Source: Haloarchaeobius sp. HME9146 (lineage in GTDB: Archaea; Halobacteriota; Halobacteria; Halobacteriales; Natrialbaceae). Taken from it: DNA of 64,000 nucleotides. How positions within the stretch are numbered: position 1 is the stretch's first letter; each line of letters opens with the position of its first letter. The stretch spans positions 2,046,001-2,110,000 of the forward strand of contig NZ_JAODVR010000001.1 of assembly GCF_025399835.1 (NCBI RefSeq), read 5' to 3'. Shown one piece after another: positions 15,416-24,850 of the stretch. The position numbers were made by a program, and so were the translations under genes. Under the pieces are notes generated by a model. It did not search any database, was not told the origin of the DNA, and saw only the letters and a program-made list of their open reading frames with translations.

Positions 15416-18316
15416 TCAGTGCTTCTTGCCCTTCGAACCCTTGCCGGGCTTGTTGCCCTGCGGGCCGTTCGGTCCCTTGCCGGGTTCGTCCGCGTTCTCG
15501 CCCCACGTCTCGGGGGTGACGGCGTCGGTCACGTCGACCGCCGGGTTGAACGACCCCGTGACCGGGAGGGTCGGGTCGTCGTTCACGTTCGCGCTGGCGT
15601 CGGTGACGGCATCGCCGGAGAGCCGGAGCTTGGAGCCGAGGGCGGCGGCCAACGTGTTCAGGTTCTCGCGTGCGTCCGCGGGTGCGGCCGCGTCGCCCAG
15701 CAGGACGACCGCGCCGCCGCGGGCCCGGAAGCGGGCGAGCGAGTCGAGTTCGGCGTCCGAGAGTGCCGCGGTCGGGGTGGTGACGAGCAGCGCCCGGGCC
15801 TCTGCGAGGCGGTCCGAGGTCAGGTCGTTCACCTGCTCGAAGCCGATGCCGACGCCTTCGAGGAAGCGCTGGTAGTACGCCGCGTCCTCGCTGGAGAGCG
15901 CGTAGTCGGCGGCGAACTGGCCGTGGCCGCCGTCGATGAGCACGTCACCGTCGCGCGCCGAGAGGGAGTCGAGCAGGTTCGTCAGGAAGACGAAGTTCTC
16001 GTAGTTCGCCGTGGAGACCGCGAAGTCCTCCTCGGGCTCGTATGACTCGTCGACGAGCAAGCCGCCGACCATCGCGACGCGCTTGCCGCGGTCGACGGCC
16101 GCAAGCGGTGCGCCCGGCGTGGAGGCGGAGTCGCCCGCGAAGGCTGCGACGTGGCCGCGACCGAGCGTCCCGCGGGAGACGGTGACGCGGGTCGCGTTCG
16201 GCACGAAGATGGACTCGACGCTGCGGTTGCGGATGGCGGGCGAGTTCTCGGGGTCGCTCTGGGCCCAGAGGCCGCGGTCCGAGTCGCGGGCGTCGGCCTC
16301 GGCGCTCCAGAAGGACTCGTGGCGGGAGAGGCCCGAGCCGTAGACGCGGGCGTAGCCCTCCGAGATGAGCCGGCGGTTGAACAGCGCGTCGCGCGAGCCG
16401 GAGCCGTCGGCGTCGTAGCCGATGTAGCCGAGCAGGCGACCGAATGGGTCTGTGACGCCCTCGTTCGGGTCGAACCAGAGGTCGACCGTCTGGCCGGCGA
16501 GCTGCGAGCGGGCGAAGTCGGTCGCCTCGTCGGCCCAGTACGCGAGGTACGGGTAGGTGTTCTCGTCGCCGGCACCCGGGCGGTCGGTGAAGTACGGCAG
16601 CGACTCGTCGAAGTTGACCGTGGTCGGGCGGAACGGCGCGCCGGAGTTGGACTCGTAGTCCATCACCTGCGAGTCGTCGAACCCGAAGCCGAGGTCGAGC
16701 CCGGCCGCGAGCTCGTTCAGGGCGTCGGTCGCGTCGAAGTCGTTGTAGTCGGACTGGTCGTGGAGGAACACCGCGCCGCCCTCACTGACGAACGAAGCGA
16801 GCGCGTCGATCTCGGACTGGTCGAAGCCGTAGCCCGGGCTGGTGACGACGACGGCGTCCGCGTCGTCGAGGTCCGCGGTGAGGTCGTCGGTCGCGCGCAC
16901 GTCGTAGCCGTACTCCTCGGCGTAGTCGCTGAAGCCATCGAACTGGGAGAGCCCGTAGTACTGGCCGTGGGACTCGTCCCAGAGGACGGTCCCGCCGCCG
17001 ACGAGGTCGTCCCACACGTTCAGGAGGAACTCCTCGTTGCCGTACTCGAAGGGGGTCCCGTCGTTGACGAGCATCGCGCCGAAGCCGGCGACGCGGCCGT
17101 CGACCGCCGCGAGCGGAATCGGGTCGTCGCCGTAGGTCGTCGCGTCGCCGTTGCCGTCAGCGTCGCTGACGAAGGCGGAGTCCTCGGCCCACACCGCGAC
17201 GAGGTCCTCGTCGGTGAGTTTGGTCCCGTCACCAGCGAGCAGGGCGCTGGTGGAGCCGAACTGGAGCGACGGGAGCGGTGCGGACTCGGAGCCGTCACCG
17301 AGGCCCTCCCACTCCTCGGGACGCTCGAACTCGGCGTTGAAGCCCTTCTCGGGCGTGTCGACGCCGAGCACGCGGATGGATTCGACGGTGCCGCCGGGGA
17401 AGCGCACGTCGACGGTGTCGCCGTCGGTGACGCTCACGACCTCGACTTCGTAGGTCTGGCCCACCCCGAGGTCCGGGCCGCTGGCACCGATGCCGGCGCG
17501 GTTCTCGAAGAAGTCGAACGCGTCGTTGAACGCGGTCGTCGTCGGGACGTAGTCGACGCCCGTGTTGTTGGTCGAGTCGAACACCTGGTCGTCGTTGAAG
17601 CGGAACGCGAGGTCCAGAGACTCGGCGACGGCGTTCAGGTTGTCCGTCTGGTCGTAGTTCGAGAAGTCGGACTGGTCGTGGAGCAGGAGTGCGCCGCCGT
17701 TCGCCACGAAGTCGACGAGGGCGCTCTTCTCGGCGTCGGAGAAGGCGTCGGCGGGCGTGGTGACGACGAGCGCGTCGGCGCTGCCCAGGTCGGCCGTGAG
17801 GTCGCCGGTCGCCTGCACGTCGTAGCCGTTGGCCTCGGCGTAGGACTCGAACGTCTGGAAGGAGTCGAGGTCGTAGAACTGCCCGTGGGACTCGTCCCAG
17901 AGGACGGTCCCGCCGCCGACGAGGTCGTCCCACACGTTGAGGACGAACTCGTCGTTGCCGGTCGTGAAGTCCGCGTCGTCGGGGACGAGCATCGTCCCGA
18001 AGCCGGCGACCGCACCGGCGTTCGACTCGTCGACCGCCACGAGCGGGATGCGACCCGAGTACTCGACGGCGTCGTCGTCGTCATCGGCGTCGCCGTTCGT
18101 CGCGGTGTCTGCTGCCCACACCGCCACGAGCGAGTCGTCCGAAAGGGTGGAGCCGTCGGCCGCGAGGAGACTGCTCGTCGAATCGAACGCGAGCGCGGGG
18201 ATGGTGTCGGCGGCTGCTGTCAGTCCTGTCAGTCCAGTGCCGATCGCAGCACTGGTGGCGAGCCCGGAGAGGAATGTACGTCGTTGCACAGGGATGAAAC
18301 CGAAGCACCGATTCAT
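15416..18316 (-). CDS. Tat-exported split thermonuclease with inserted GATase-like repeats
   Basis: A 966-residue exported protein. QRRTFLSG (residues 11-18) plus a hydrophobic stretch is a Tat signal. Three related alpha/beta repeats resemble DUF4350/class I glutamine-amidotransferase-like domains: repeat 1 about 40-275 (VLWDESHGQFYDL, LLLHDQSDFS), repeat 2 about 348-580 (VLWDESHGQYYGL, VFLHDQSDYN) and a shorter repeat 3 about 717-905 (VLIDGGHGQFA). A staphylococcal-nuclease domain is split: its first part at about 288-325 holds Arg315 and Glu323 (IRVLGVDTPE), its second at about 587-685 holds FGRLLGYI (Arg627) and EGYARVYG. Repeat 2 lies between them. The tail is Lys/Gly-rich. It is probably an extracellular DNase/RNase. 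Confidence 0.75.
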   Translation of the reverse strand: MNRCFGFIPVQRRTFLSGLATSAAIGTGLTGLTAAADTIPALAFDSTSSLLAADGSTLSDDSLVAVWAADTATNGDADDDDDAVEYSGRIPLVAVDESNAGAVAGFGTMLVPDDADFTTGNDEFVLNVWDDLVGGGTVLWDESHGQFYDLDSFQTFESYAEANGYDVQATGDLTADLGSADALVVTTPADAFSDAEKSALVDFVANGGALLLHDQSDFSNYDQTDNLNAVAESLDLAFRFNDDQVFDSTNNTGVDYVPTTTAFNDAFDFFENRAGIGASGPDLGVGQTYEVEVVSVTDGDTVDVRFPGGTVESIRVLGVDTPEKGFNAEFERPEEWEGLGDGSESAPLPSLQFGSTSALLAGDGTKLTDEDLVAVWAEDSAFVSDADGNGDATTYGDDPIPLAAVDGRVAGFGAMLVNDGTPFEYGNEEFLLNVWDDLVGGGTVLWDESHGQYYGLSQFDGFSDYAEEYGYDVRATDDLTADLDDADAVVVTSPGYGFDQSEIDALASFVSEGGAVFLHDQSDYNDFDATDALNELAAGLDLGFGFDDSQVMDYESNSGAPFRPTTVNFDESLPYFTDRPGAGDENTYPYLAYWADEATDFARSQLAGQTVDLWFDPNEGVTDPFGRLLGYIGYDADGSGSRDALFNRRLISEGYARVYGSGLSRHESFWSAEADARDSDRGLWAQSDPENSPAIRNRSVESIFVPNATRVTVSRGTLGRGHVAAFAGDSASTPGAPLAAVDRGKRVAMVGGLLVDESYEPEEDFAVSTANYENFVFLTNLLDSLSARDGDVLIDGGHGQFAADYALSSEDAAYYQRFLEGVGIGFEQVNDLTSDRLAEARALLVTTPTAALSDAELDSLARFRARGGAVVLLGDAAAPADARENLNTLAAALGSKLRLSGDAVTDASANVNDDPTLPVTGSFNPAVDVTDAVTPETWGENADEPGKGPNGPQGNKPGKGSKGKKH

Positions 18317-18474
18317 AAAATTTCTGCTTTACTAATCTAAAAACATACGTGTTCTCCTGAGTGATATTGTGGGAACCATCGACACGGGGGACGGGACTGG
18401 CGGCACAATCCGCCGATGGTTGTGCCCTCGGCTGCATGCATATCGAGGCACGGGAGCGAGCGGCGCACAGAAGG

Positions 18475-18483
18475 CTTTATTTC
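18475..18483 (+). promoter_or_regulatory. TATA-like box of the acyl-CoA dehydrogenase gene
   Basis: The element ctttatttc is centred about 26 nt before the ATG at 18505. The divergent split-nuclease gene starts at 18316, so both promoters share this 190-nt region. Confidence 0.5.
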
Positions 18484-18504
18484 GCGGGCTGGCAAGTTTT
18501 GCAC

Positions 18505-19647
18505 ATGGACTTCACGCTGCCCGACGAGCACCGGATGATTCAGGAGGAGGTTCGTCGCTTCTGTGACGAGGAGATCGAACCCATCGCACAGGAGATAGAG
18601 AACGAACACCGGTTCCCCCAGGAGATATTCGACCAGCTCGGTCAGCTCGACGTGATGGGCGTGCCCATCTCCGAGGAGTACGGCGGCCTCGGCGGGGACA
18701 CACTCATGTACGCGGTCGTCGCGGAGGAACTCGGTCGCGTCTCCGGTTCCGTCGCTCTCTCGTACGTCGCCCACACCTCCCTCGCCTCGAAGCCCCTCGA
18801 ACTGTTCGGGACCGACGAGCAGAAAGAGCGCTGGCTCACCCCGCTCGCCTCCGGCGAATACATGGGTGCGTGGGCACTCACCGAACCGGGCAGCGGGTCG
18901 GACGCCTCCGACATGGACACCACCGCCGTCAAGGAGGGCGACGAGTGGGTCATCAACGGCACCAAGCAGTTCATCACGAACGCCTCCGAAGCGGGGAGCG
19001 TCCTCGTCAAGGCCGTCACCGACCCCGGCGCGGGCTACGACGGCATCTCGACGTTCATCGTCGACCCCGAGGAGGACGACGGCTTCGAGGTCACGACCAT
19101 CTGGGACAAGATGGGCCTGAACGCCTCACCCACCTGCGAGATCAAATTCGACGACGTGCGCGTCCCCGAGGACCGCCTGCTCGGCGAGGAGGGTGAAGGC
19201 TGGAAGCAGACGATGAAGACGCTCGACGGCGGCCGCATCTCCATCGCCGCCATCTCGACCGGCCTCGCACAGGGCGCGTACGAGGCTGCAAAGGAGTACT
19301 CCAAAGAGCGCGAGCAGTTCGGCCAGCCCATCTCGAAGTTCGACGCCATCCGCGACAAGGTCGTCGACATGGAGCGCAAGGTCGAACGCGCCCGCCTGCT
19401 CACCCACAAGTCCGCCTGGCAGTACGACCAGGGGAAGAACGTCACCAAGTCCTCCGCGCTGGCCAAGCTCGACGCCTCAGAGGCGGCCCGCAAGGTCGCA
19501 GAGGACGCCGTGCAGGTGCTCGGCGGCTACGGCTACACCGAGGACTTCTCCCCGCAGCGGTTCTACCGCGACGCGAAGCTGATGGAGATCGGCGAGGGGA
19601 CCAGCGAGATTCAGCACCTCGTCATCGGGCGCGAACTCGGGCTGTAA
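18505..19647 (+). CDS. Acyl-CoA dehydrogenase
   Basis: A 380-residue FAD-dependent dehydrogenase that introduces the alpha-beta double bond in acyl-CoA. The family signatures are present: ALTEPGSGSD for FAD/substrate, the C-terminal VLGGYGYTEDF, and MEIGEGTSEIQ, which carries the catalytic-base glutamate region of short-chain enzymes. It starts at MDFTLPDEHRM with a TATA-like box at leaderless spacing; longer in-frame starts reach into the promoter and are rejected. Length is normal. The specific acyl chain is not readable. Confidence 0.92.
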   Translation: MDFTLPDEHRMIQEEVRRFCDEEIEPIAQEIENEHRFPQEIFDQLGQLDVMGVPISEEYGGLGGDTLMYAVVAEELGRVSGSVALSYVAHTSLASKPLELFGTDEQKERWLTPLASGEYMGAWALTEPGSGSDASDMDTTAVKEGDEWVINGTKQFITNASEAGSVLVKAVTDPGAGYDGISTFIVDPEEDDGFEVTTIWDKMGLNASPTCEIKFDDVRVPEDRLLGEEGEGWKQTMKTLDGGRISIAAISTGLAQGAYEAAKEYSKEREQFGQPISKFDAIRDKVVDMERKVERARLLTHKSAWQYDQGKNVTKSSALAKLDASEAARKVAEDAVQVLGGYGYTEDFSPQRFYRDAKLMEIGEGTSEIQHLVIGRELGL

Positions 19648-19682
19648 CGGCGCGAAAGAACTCGTTTTCAGGTCACGGCGTC

Positions 19683-19934
19683 TCAGAACCCGCGGTGCTC
19701 GTCGTCGTCGTCTTTCAGCTTGTCCATCGCGCGCTCGAAGTTCGCCCGTGTCGCGACGAACATCAGTGCGAGAAAGAGGATACCGATGACGGAGCCGAGC
19801 GTCTGGTAGCCGTTGACGTTCAGGTACGGGAACACGATGAGGCCGTAGGCGAACAGTGCCACGAGGAACAGCCGGTTGTGTTCCTTGAGGAGGTCGACCA
19901 GTCGCCGGTAGAGTCCCGGGTCCGAGCCACGCAT
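19683..19934 (-). CDS. Small two-helix membrane protein (83 aa)
   Basis: The sequence MRGSDPGLYRRLVDLLKEH is followed by two hydrophobic helices (about residues 21-37 and 44-61) and a charged tail ending KLKDDDDEHRGF. It is convergent with the acyl-CoA dehydrogenase gene. No function can be named. Confidence 0.65.
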   Translation of the reverse strand: MRGSDPGLYRRLVDLLKEHNRLFLVALFAYGLIVFPYLNVNGYQTLGSVIGILFLALMFVATRANFERAMDKLKDDDDEHRGF

Positions 19935-20044
19935 GCTTTCGCGTGAGTTAGGCGCGAAGCAAGGTCAATCCTCCGGACGACCCGGACCGACTGCCGTGGC
20001 TAGGCGGTGGAAAACGGGGAAGAATTCGATGTCGGGTCGTCGGC

Positions 20045-21301
20045 TCAGGGCCAGTTGCCAGCGTCCGTGTAGGCGTCGACGACGCGCTGGATGGCGTTGA
20101 CGTAACACGCCGTCCGGAGGTTCGGCGTGTCGAAGGACTCGTAGGCCTCGGTCATGCGGTCGAAGGCGTCGACGATGATGGTCTCCAGCTCGTCGTTGAC
20201 GCGCTCTTCGGACCAGTGGAACCGCTGGCGGTTCTGGACCCATTCGAAGTACGAGACGGTGACACCGCCCGCGTTCGCGAGGATGTCCGGGACGACGTAG
20301 ACGTCACGCTCGGTGAGCACGTCGTCGGCGTCGGGCGTGAGCGGCCCGTTCGCGGCCTCGACGATGATGTCGGCCTGGACCTTCTTCGCGAGGTCGCCGT
20401 CGATGGCGTTCTCGAGTGCAGCAGGGACCAGCAGGTCGACGTCCATCGTCAGCAGGTCCTCGTTAGTGAACTCCTCGGTGGCACCCTCGTAGCCCGAGAC
20501 GGAGCCGGTCTCGCGCTTGAAGTCCTTGACCGCGACGGGATCGAAGCCGTCGGGGTTGTGGATCGCGCCGGAGGAGTCGGAGACGGCGACGATGTTCGCG
20601 CCGAGTTCCTCGATGAGCTTCGCGGCGATCCAGCCGGCGTTCCCGTAGCCCTGCACGGCCACGTCGGCTTGGCTGATGTCGCGGTCGAGGTAGTCGAAGA
20701 CCTCGCGGGCGGCGAGCATGGTGGAGCGGCCGGTCGCTTCGACGCGGCCCTCGCTCCCGCCGGATTCGATGGCCTTGCCCGTGACGACGCCGGGTTCGGT
20801 CTTGTTCTCCAGCGTCTCGTAGGTGTGCTTGATCCAGTTCATCTCGCGCTGGCCCGTGTTCACGTCCGGCGCGGGGATGTCCTTGTCCTCGCCGATGAGC
20901 GGGCGCAGCTCTTTCGCGAACGCGCGGGTGACGCGTTCGAGTTCTCCTTCCGAGTGCTCGGAGGGGTCGATGACGATGCCACCCTTGCCGCCACCGTACG
21001 GGATACCGACGGTGGCGCACTTGTACACCATCCAGCCCGAGAGGGCCTTGACCTCGTCGCGGCTGACGCCCGGGTGGTAGCGGATACCGCCCTTGTACGG
21101 GCCGCGGTCACCGTTGAACTGAGAGCGGAAGGCCTTGAAGCGGCCGATGGAGCCGTCGTCCATGTCGACGGTCAGGTTCGTTTCCAGCACTCGCTCGGGG
21201 TGCTTGAGGCGTTCGAGTACGTCGGTCCCGACGTCGAGGTAGGCGGCGGCGTCGTCGATCTGCTCCTGGAGACTCTCGAATGGATTGGCCTCGTCTGTCA
21301 T
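20045..21301 (-). CDS. gdhB: Glu/Leu/Phe/Val dehydrogenase, paralogue 1 (glutamate dehydrogenase)
   Basis: A 418-residue enzyme interconverting glutamate and 2-oxoglutarate plus ammonia. It has [10 protein letters not shown] and the substrate-binding [16 protein letters not shown], followed by the dinucleotide fold [17 protein letters not shown] chose MTDEANPF; the adjacent upstream ATG merely adds one Met. A second copy lies at 24847-26133 with roughly half the residues shared, so one may favour catabolism and the other assimilation, as in other haloarchaea with several GDHs. The gene symbol follows halobacterial naming and is tentative. Confidence 0.9.
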   Translation of the reverse strand: MTDEANPFESLQEQIDDAAAYLDVGTDVLERLKHPERVLETNLTVDMDDGSIGRFKAFRSQFNGDRGPYKGGIRYHPGVSRDEVKALSGWMVYKCATVGIPYGGGKGGIVIDPSEHSEGELERVTRAFAKELRPLIGEDKDIPAPDVNTGQREMNWIKHTYETLENKTEPGVVTGKAIESGGSEGRVEATGRSTMLAAREVFDYLDRDISQADVAVQGYGNAGWIAAKLIEELGANIVAVSDSSGAIHNPDGFDPVAVKDFKRETGSVSGYEGATEEFTNEDLLTMDVDLLVPAALENAIDGDLAKKVQADIIVEAANGPLTPDADDVLTERDVYVVPDILANAGGVTVSYFEWVQNRQRFHWSEERVNDELETIIVDAFDRMTEAYESFDTPNLRTACYVNAIQRVVDAYTDAGNWP

Positions 21302-21381
21302 CATCGACTACGACTCAGTGACGCGGGTTAAGCATGGCGAAATTATAATCATAGTCTAGAATTAAAGCCAATCTAAGGTCC

Positions 21382-22224
21382 TTATATTTTCCCGGCGGCC
21401 CGCGCCCGCTCCAGCACGCGTTCAGCCTGCGCGATGAGCGGCGCGTCTATCATCTCGCCGTCGACCTGGAACACGCCGCGACCCTCGGCGTCGGCCTCAG
21501 CCTTCGCGTCGAGGACGGCCTGGGCCCACTCGATGCGGTCGTCGGCCGGCGTGAACGCGTCGTTGATGACCGGCACCTGCGAGGGGTGGATGGCCATCTT
21601 CCCGTCGTAGCCGAGCTGGATGGCGAACTCGGTCTCGTCGGCCAGTCCCTCGGCATCGGAGAAGTCGGTGTAGACGGTGTCGATGGCGTCGATGTCGTGG
21701 GCGGCGGCGGCGACGACGACCTTCTCGCGCGCGTAGAGAACCTCGGTCCCCTCGCTGGTCCGCGTCGCCCCGATGTCCGCCGAGAGGTCCTCCGCCCCGA
21801 AGACCAGTGCGTCGGTCGCGTCGGCTCCGGCGATGTCAGCGGCGGCGAGCACACCCGCCGCGGATTCGACCAGTGCGAGCACCGGTGGGGTTGGGCCCTC
21901 GAGGGCGTCGTCGAGGCGGTCCACGTCGGCGGCTTGTGTCGCCTTCGGCAGCATCAGGGCGTCCAGGCGGAGGTCGCCCGCGAGTGCGGCCACGTCCGCG
22001 TCCATGCCTTCGCCCGCAGGATTCACCCGGACACACACCTCGCAGTCGGGGTCGAACTCGGGGTCCGAGAGTACCTCGCGGACGGCCTCACGCGCCTCGT
22101 CCTTGCGCTGTGGGGCGACCGCATCCTCGAGGTCGAAGATGATGGTGTCGGCACCGGTTCCGGGGGCTTTCCGCATCAGCTCCGGGCGGTCGCCCGGCGA
22201 GAACATGACGCTGCGTCTGACCAT
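21382..22224 (-). CDS. HpcH/HpaI aldolase / citrate lyase family (CoA-ester lyase)
   Basis: A 280-residue TIM-barrel enzyme of the CitE/malyl-CoA lyase superfamily. It shows MFSPGDRPELMRKAP near the start, FDLEDAVAP with the metal-binding acid (residues 30-38), ALVESAAGVL, and MAIHPSQVPVIN near the C-terminus. Members cleave or form (3S)-malyl-, citramalyl- or methylmalyl-CoA. It is shorter than the usual methylmalyl-CoA lyase of the methylaspartate cycle, so the substrate remains open. It is upstream of, and co-directional with, gdh paralogue 1. Confidence 0.85.
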   Translation of the reverse strand: MVRRSVMFSPGDRPELMRKAPGTGADTIIFDLEDAVAPQRKDEAREAVREVLSDPEFDPDCEVCVRVNPAGEGMDADVAALAGDLRLDALMLPKATQAADVDRLDDALEGPTPPVLALVESAAGVLAAADIAGADATDALVFGAEDLSADIGATRTSEGTEVLYAREKVVVAAAAHDIDAIDTVYTDFSDAEGLADETEFAIQLGYDGKMAIHPSQVPVINDAFTPADDRIEWAQAVLDAKAEADAEGRGVFQVDGEMIDAPLIAQAERVLERARAAGKI

Positions 22225-22593
22225 ACCGGCCCTGCGCACCGGCAATATTTGAAAGGTGCCGGTTCGGGTGACCGGGCACCGACCTCCATCGCGTCGTTCC
22301 ACGACATCAGGTGTGTGTCGCGTGCCAGCCGCCCGGCGCACACAGCCGGAGTAACCGCCCGAATAGGCAGTCAGTATCGCCGGTTCTGCCACCGCCGATG
22401 GACCACACGGGCACCGAACCCGGAATGTGCCTAACGTGATAGGCCACCAAGCTATGTACTTCTGTATTTGGGGAGAAAGGATTTTGTAGGGGCTTCCTGA
22501 GCGACGGACACGAATGATGGGAGACACCGGCGAGAGACGGGCGATGGAGTCGTGTGGCGCAGGCATCCGAACTGGTTGGGGGACTGTCTGACC
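22225..22593. other. Gene-free divergent intergenic region (369 nt)
   Basis: It separates the minus-strand CoA-ester lyase from the plus-strand H-NOX gene. A 25-codon frame (22514-22591) ends two bases before the H-NOX ATG and could be an upstream peptide, but nothing supports translation. AT-richer sequence around 22450-22490 probably contains the H-NOX promoter. Confidence 0.4.
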
Positions 22594-23229
22594 ATGCACG
22601 GTATCATCCTCAAGACGCTCCAGGACTACGTCATCGGCGAGTACGGCCGTGAGGCCTGGGAGGAGGTCCAGCGACGCGCGGACGTGGCGGAGAAGGTGTA
22701 CGTCCCGGTGACGGTGTACCCCGACCGTGACGTCTACGAGCTGGCGACGGCCGCGGGCGAGGTCACCGGCAAGGGGGCGCGGCAGATACTCTGTGACTAC
22801 GGGACGTACGTCGTCCCGCACCTCGTCTCGATGTACGACATCCACATCGACGACGACTGGGGCGCGCTGGCGCTCATCGCCAACATCGAGCAGTACCACA
22901 CCTCGCTCCGGACCCGCGACATGGTCGAGGTCACGACGCCCCGGGTGCGCTCGGAGTGGCTGGACGATACGGAGGGGATGGTCCAGATCACCTACGACTC
23001 GGACCGCATGCTCTGTGACGTGGCTCGCGGGGCCATCATGGGTGTCTCGAAGCACTTCGGCGACCGGCTCGCGTTCGAGGAGCAGACCTGTATGCTGGAG
23101 GGTGACGACGCCTGCCGGTTCGTCATCAGCCGGGACGAACAGCAGGTCACCGCGCACGTCCACGGGGACGCAGGTTCCGAGCCCGACACGACGGGGGAGA
23201 GTGACGACCGCGTCGCCCGGGGTGACTGA
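22594..23229 (+). CDS. H-NOX (heme NO/O2-binding) sensor protein
   Basis: A 211-residue protein with the H-NOX fold. It starts MHGIILKTLQDYVIGEYG, the characteristic H-NOX N-terminus. His102 (in IEQYHTSLRT) falls exactly at the proximal heme-ligand position, and the heme-propionate motif YxSxR is present as YDSDR (134-138). The C-terminal part (CMLEGDDACRFVIS) is a common terminal element, followed by an acidic tail. H-NOX proteins bind NO or O2 and signal to partner proteins. Here the partner is almost certainly the soluble transducer gene that starts two bases after the stop. Confidence 0.88.
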   Translation: MHGIILKTLQDYVIGEYGREAWEEVQRRADVAEKVYVPVTVYPDRDVYELATAAGEVTGKGARQILCDYGTYVVPHLVSMYDIHIDDDWGALALIANIEQYHTSLRTRDMVEVTTPRVRSEWLDDTEGMVQITYDSDRMLCDVARGAIMGVSKHFGDRLAFEEQTCMLEGDDACRFVISRDEQQVTAHVHGDAGSEPDTTGESDDRVARGD

Positions 23230-23230
23230 G

Positions 23231-24610
23231 ATGGCTGGCATCTTCGACGGCGTGTTCGGCAAGAACGACGTCCACATCGACGAACTGACCGAAGCCGTTC
23301 GGCGCGTCCGGGCCGGTGAAACCCTCGACGTCCCGGCGGACCAGGCCGACGCGATGGCCGAGTTCTTCGACGAACTCGACGGCCTCGCCGGCGACCTCCA
23401 GCGCGCCCGGAACGACGCGACGACCGCGACGCGTGAACGCGAATCGGTCGAACGCGTCGCCGGGGAGTACGGCGAGACCATGGCTGCGATGGCCGATGGC
23501 GACCTGACTCGCCGCCTCGACGACTCCGTCGAGAACGACGGGCTGGTGGCCCTGGCGACGGAGTTCAACGCGCTGATGGACGAGTTCGAGCGCGCCGTCG
23601 TCTCGCTGAAGAAGTTCGCGGGCGAGGTCGCGACCTACAGCAACGAGGTCAGCGCCAGTACCGATACAGTCCAGACGGGTGGCGAGCACGTCAGCGAGTC
23701 GCTCTCCGACATCGCCGGCATCACCGAGTCCCAGAGCGGGAGTCTGCAGTCGGTCGCCGCCGAGATGAACAGCCTCTCGACGACCATCGAGGAGATAACC
23801 GCGACCGCGAACGAGGTCAGCGAGACGGCCCAACAGACCGCAGAGAGCGGGAAGCAGGGCCGTGCTGCAGCAGCCAACGCCACCGAGAGCATGCGAAATA
23901 TCGAGGCGGAGACCGAGGAGACCGTCAGCGCGATGGAGTCCCTCGAATCGGAGGTCGAAGCCGTCGACGACCTCGTCGACACCATCACCGAGGTCGCCCA
24001 GCGGACCAACGTCCTCGCGCTCAACGCCAACATCGAAGCCTCGCGAAACGGTGATTCGGAGGGCTTCGGGGCGGTCGCGACCGAGATCAAGGAGCTCTCC
24101 GAGAAGACGCAGGCGGCCGCGGAGAACGTCGAGGAACGCCTCGACCGCATCGCCGCGGAGACCGACCGGTCGGTCGCCCAGATGGAACAGACCCAGGCCG
24201 TGGTCTCCGAGGACGTGGCCGAGGTCGAACGCGCAATCGAGGCGCTCGATTCGGTGGCGGACTACGCCCAGCGCACCAACGAGGGCGTCCAGGAGATAAC
24301 CACAGCCACGGAACAGCAGGCCGACTCGACCCAGGAGGTCGTCACGCTGGTCGAACGCGTCACCGAGTCCGCGTCCGGCGCGACGAAAGAATCGGACCAG
24401 GCCTCGTTCCGGGCGTCGGCGAACGCGAACGCGCTGGGCCACGTCTCCGAGAGCGCGGGTCGGTTGACCGACCAGTCGCGACAGCTGCTCTCACGGCTCC
24501 AGCAGTTCGACACGAGCGGGGGGTACGACCTGCCGGAGGCGAGGGTGAGCGAACCGAACACGGCAGAGCAGATTTCGGCTGGGCAGGCCGACCCACGAGC
24601 CTCGGACTGA
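23231..24610 (+). CDS. Soluble methyl-accepting chemotaxis (Htr-type) transducer
   Basis: A 459-residue transducer without transmembrane helices. After a short N-terminal region there is a HAMP-like segment (about residues 75-125, MADGDLTRRLDDS) and a long coiled-coil signalling domain with the hairpin signature EVAQRTNVLALNANIEASRN (about 255-275), where CheA/CheW would bind. Gln/Glu pairs in the flanking heptads are candidate methylation sites. It has no sensory domain of its own, so it most likely receives the gas signal from the adjacent H-NOX protein. No cheA or cheW gene is in this window. Confidence 0.9.
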   Translation: MAGIFDGVFGKNDVHIDELTEAVRRVRAGETLDVPADQADAMAEFFDELDGLAGDLQRARNDATTATRERESVERVAGEYGETMAAMADGDLTRRLDDSVENDGLVALATEFNALMDEFERAVVSLKKFAGEVATYSNEVSASTDTVQTGGEHVSESLSDIAGITESQSGSLQSVAAEMNSLSTTIEEITATANEVSETAQQTAESGKQGRAAAANATESMRNIEAETEETVSAMESLESEVEAVDDLVDTITEVAQRTNVLALNANIEASRNGDSEGFGAVATEIKELSEKTQAAAENVEERLDRIAAETDRSVAQMEQTQAVVSEDVAEVERAIEALDSVADYAQRTNEGVQEITTATEQQADSTQEVVTLVERVTESASGATKESDQASFRASANANALGHVSESAGRLTDQSRQLLSRLQQFDTSGGYDLPEARVSEPNTAEQISAGQADPRASD

Positions 24611-24664
24611 CGGGCTCACGAACACAGGGATAGCACTATCTGTTCTACCGGCAATCTCCCACGC

Positions 24665-24850
24665 ATGAACGATACTTCGGGGCTTCCGGTCGGGCTGGGC
24701 GTCGCATTCGGTGCCGCCATCGGGAGCGCGATCGGTGTGGCGACAGGCGACCTGGCACTCTGGCTCAGTATCGGCATCGCTCTCGGGACGGCGATCGGCG
24801 CAGGCGTCTACGCCCAGCAAGAAGAGACCGATTCAGAGAACCCGAACTAG
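24665..24850 (+). CDS. Small glycine-rich membrane protein (61 aa)
   Basis: It begins [20 protein letters not shown] and has two hydrophobic glycine-rich helices (about residues 8-26 and 30-49), then a polar tail ending DSENPN. The stop overlaps the stop of the convergent glutamate dehydrogenase gene (ctag). Function unknown. Confidence 0.6.
   Translation: MNDTSGLPVGLGVAFGAAIGSAIGVATGDLALWLSIGIALGTAIGAGVYAQQEETDSENPN

Noticed and set aside
16151-18340. A 729-codon open frame on the plus strand, antisense to the split thermonuclease gene
   Set aside because: High GC makes long antisense frames common here; the translation is a monotone Val/Arg/Glu/Gly mix without domains, while the opposite strand shows clear Tat, nuclease and repeat features.
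20216-21331. Long plus-strand frame antisense to glutamate dehydrogenase paralogue 1
   Set aside because: Shadow of a confidently assigned gene in a GC-rich genome; no recognisable motif.
22514-22591. 25-codon frame ending two bases before the H-NOX start, possible upstream peptide
   Set aside because: No conserved pattern or ribosome-binding signal supports translation; haloarchaeal genes rarely use such leaders.
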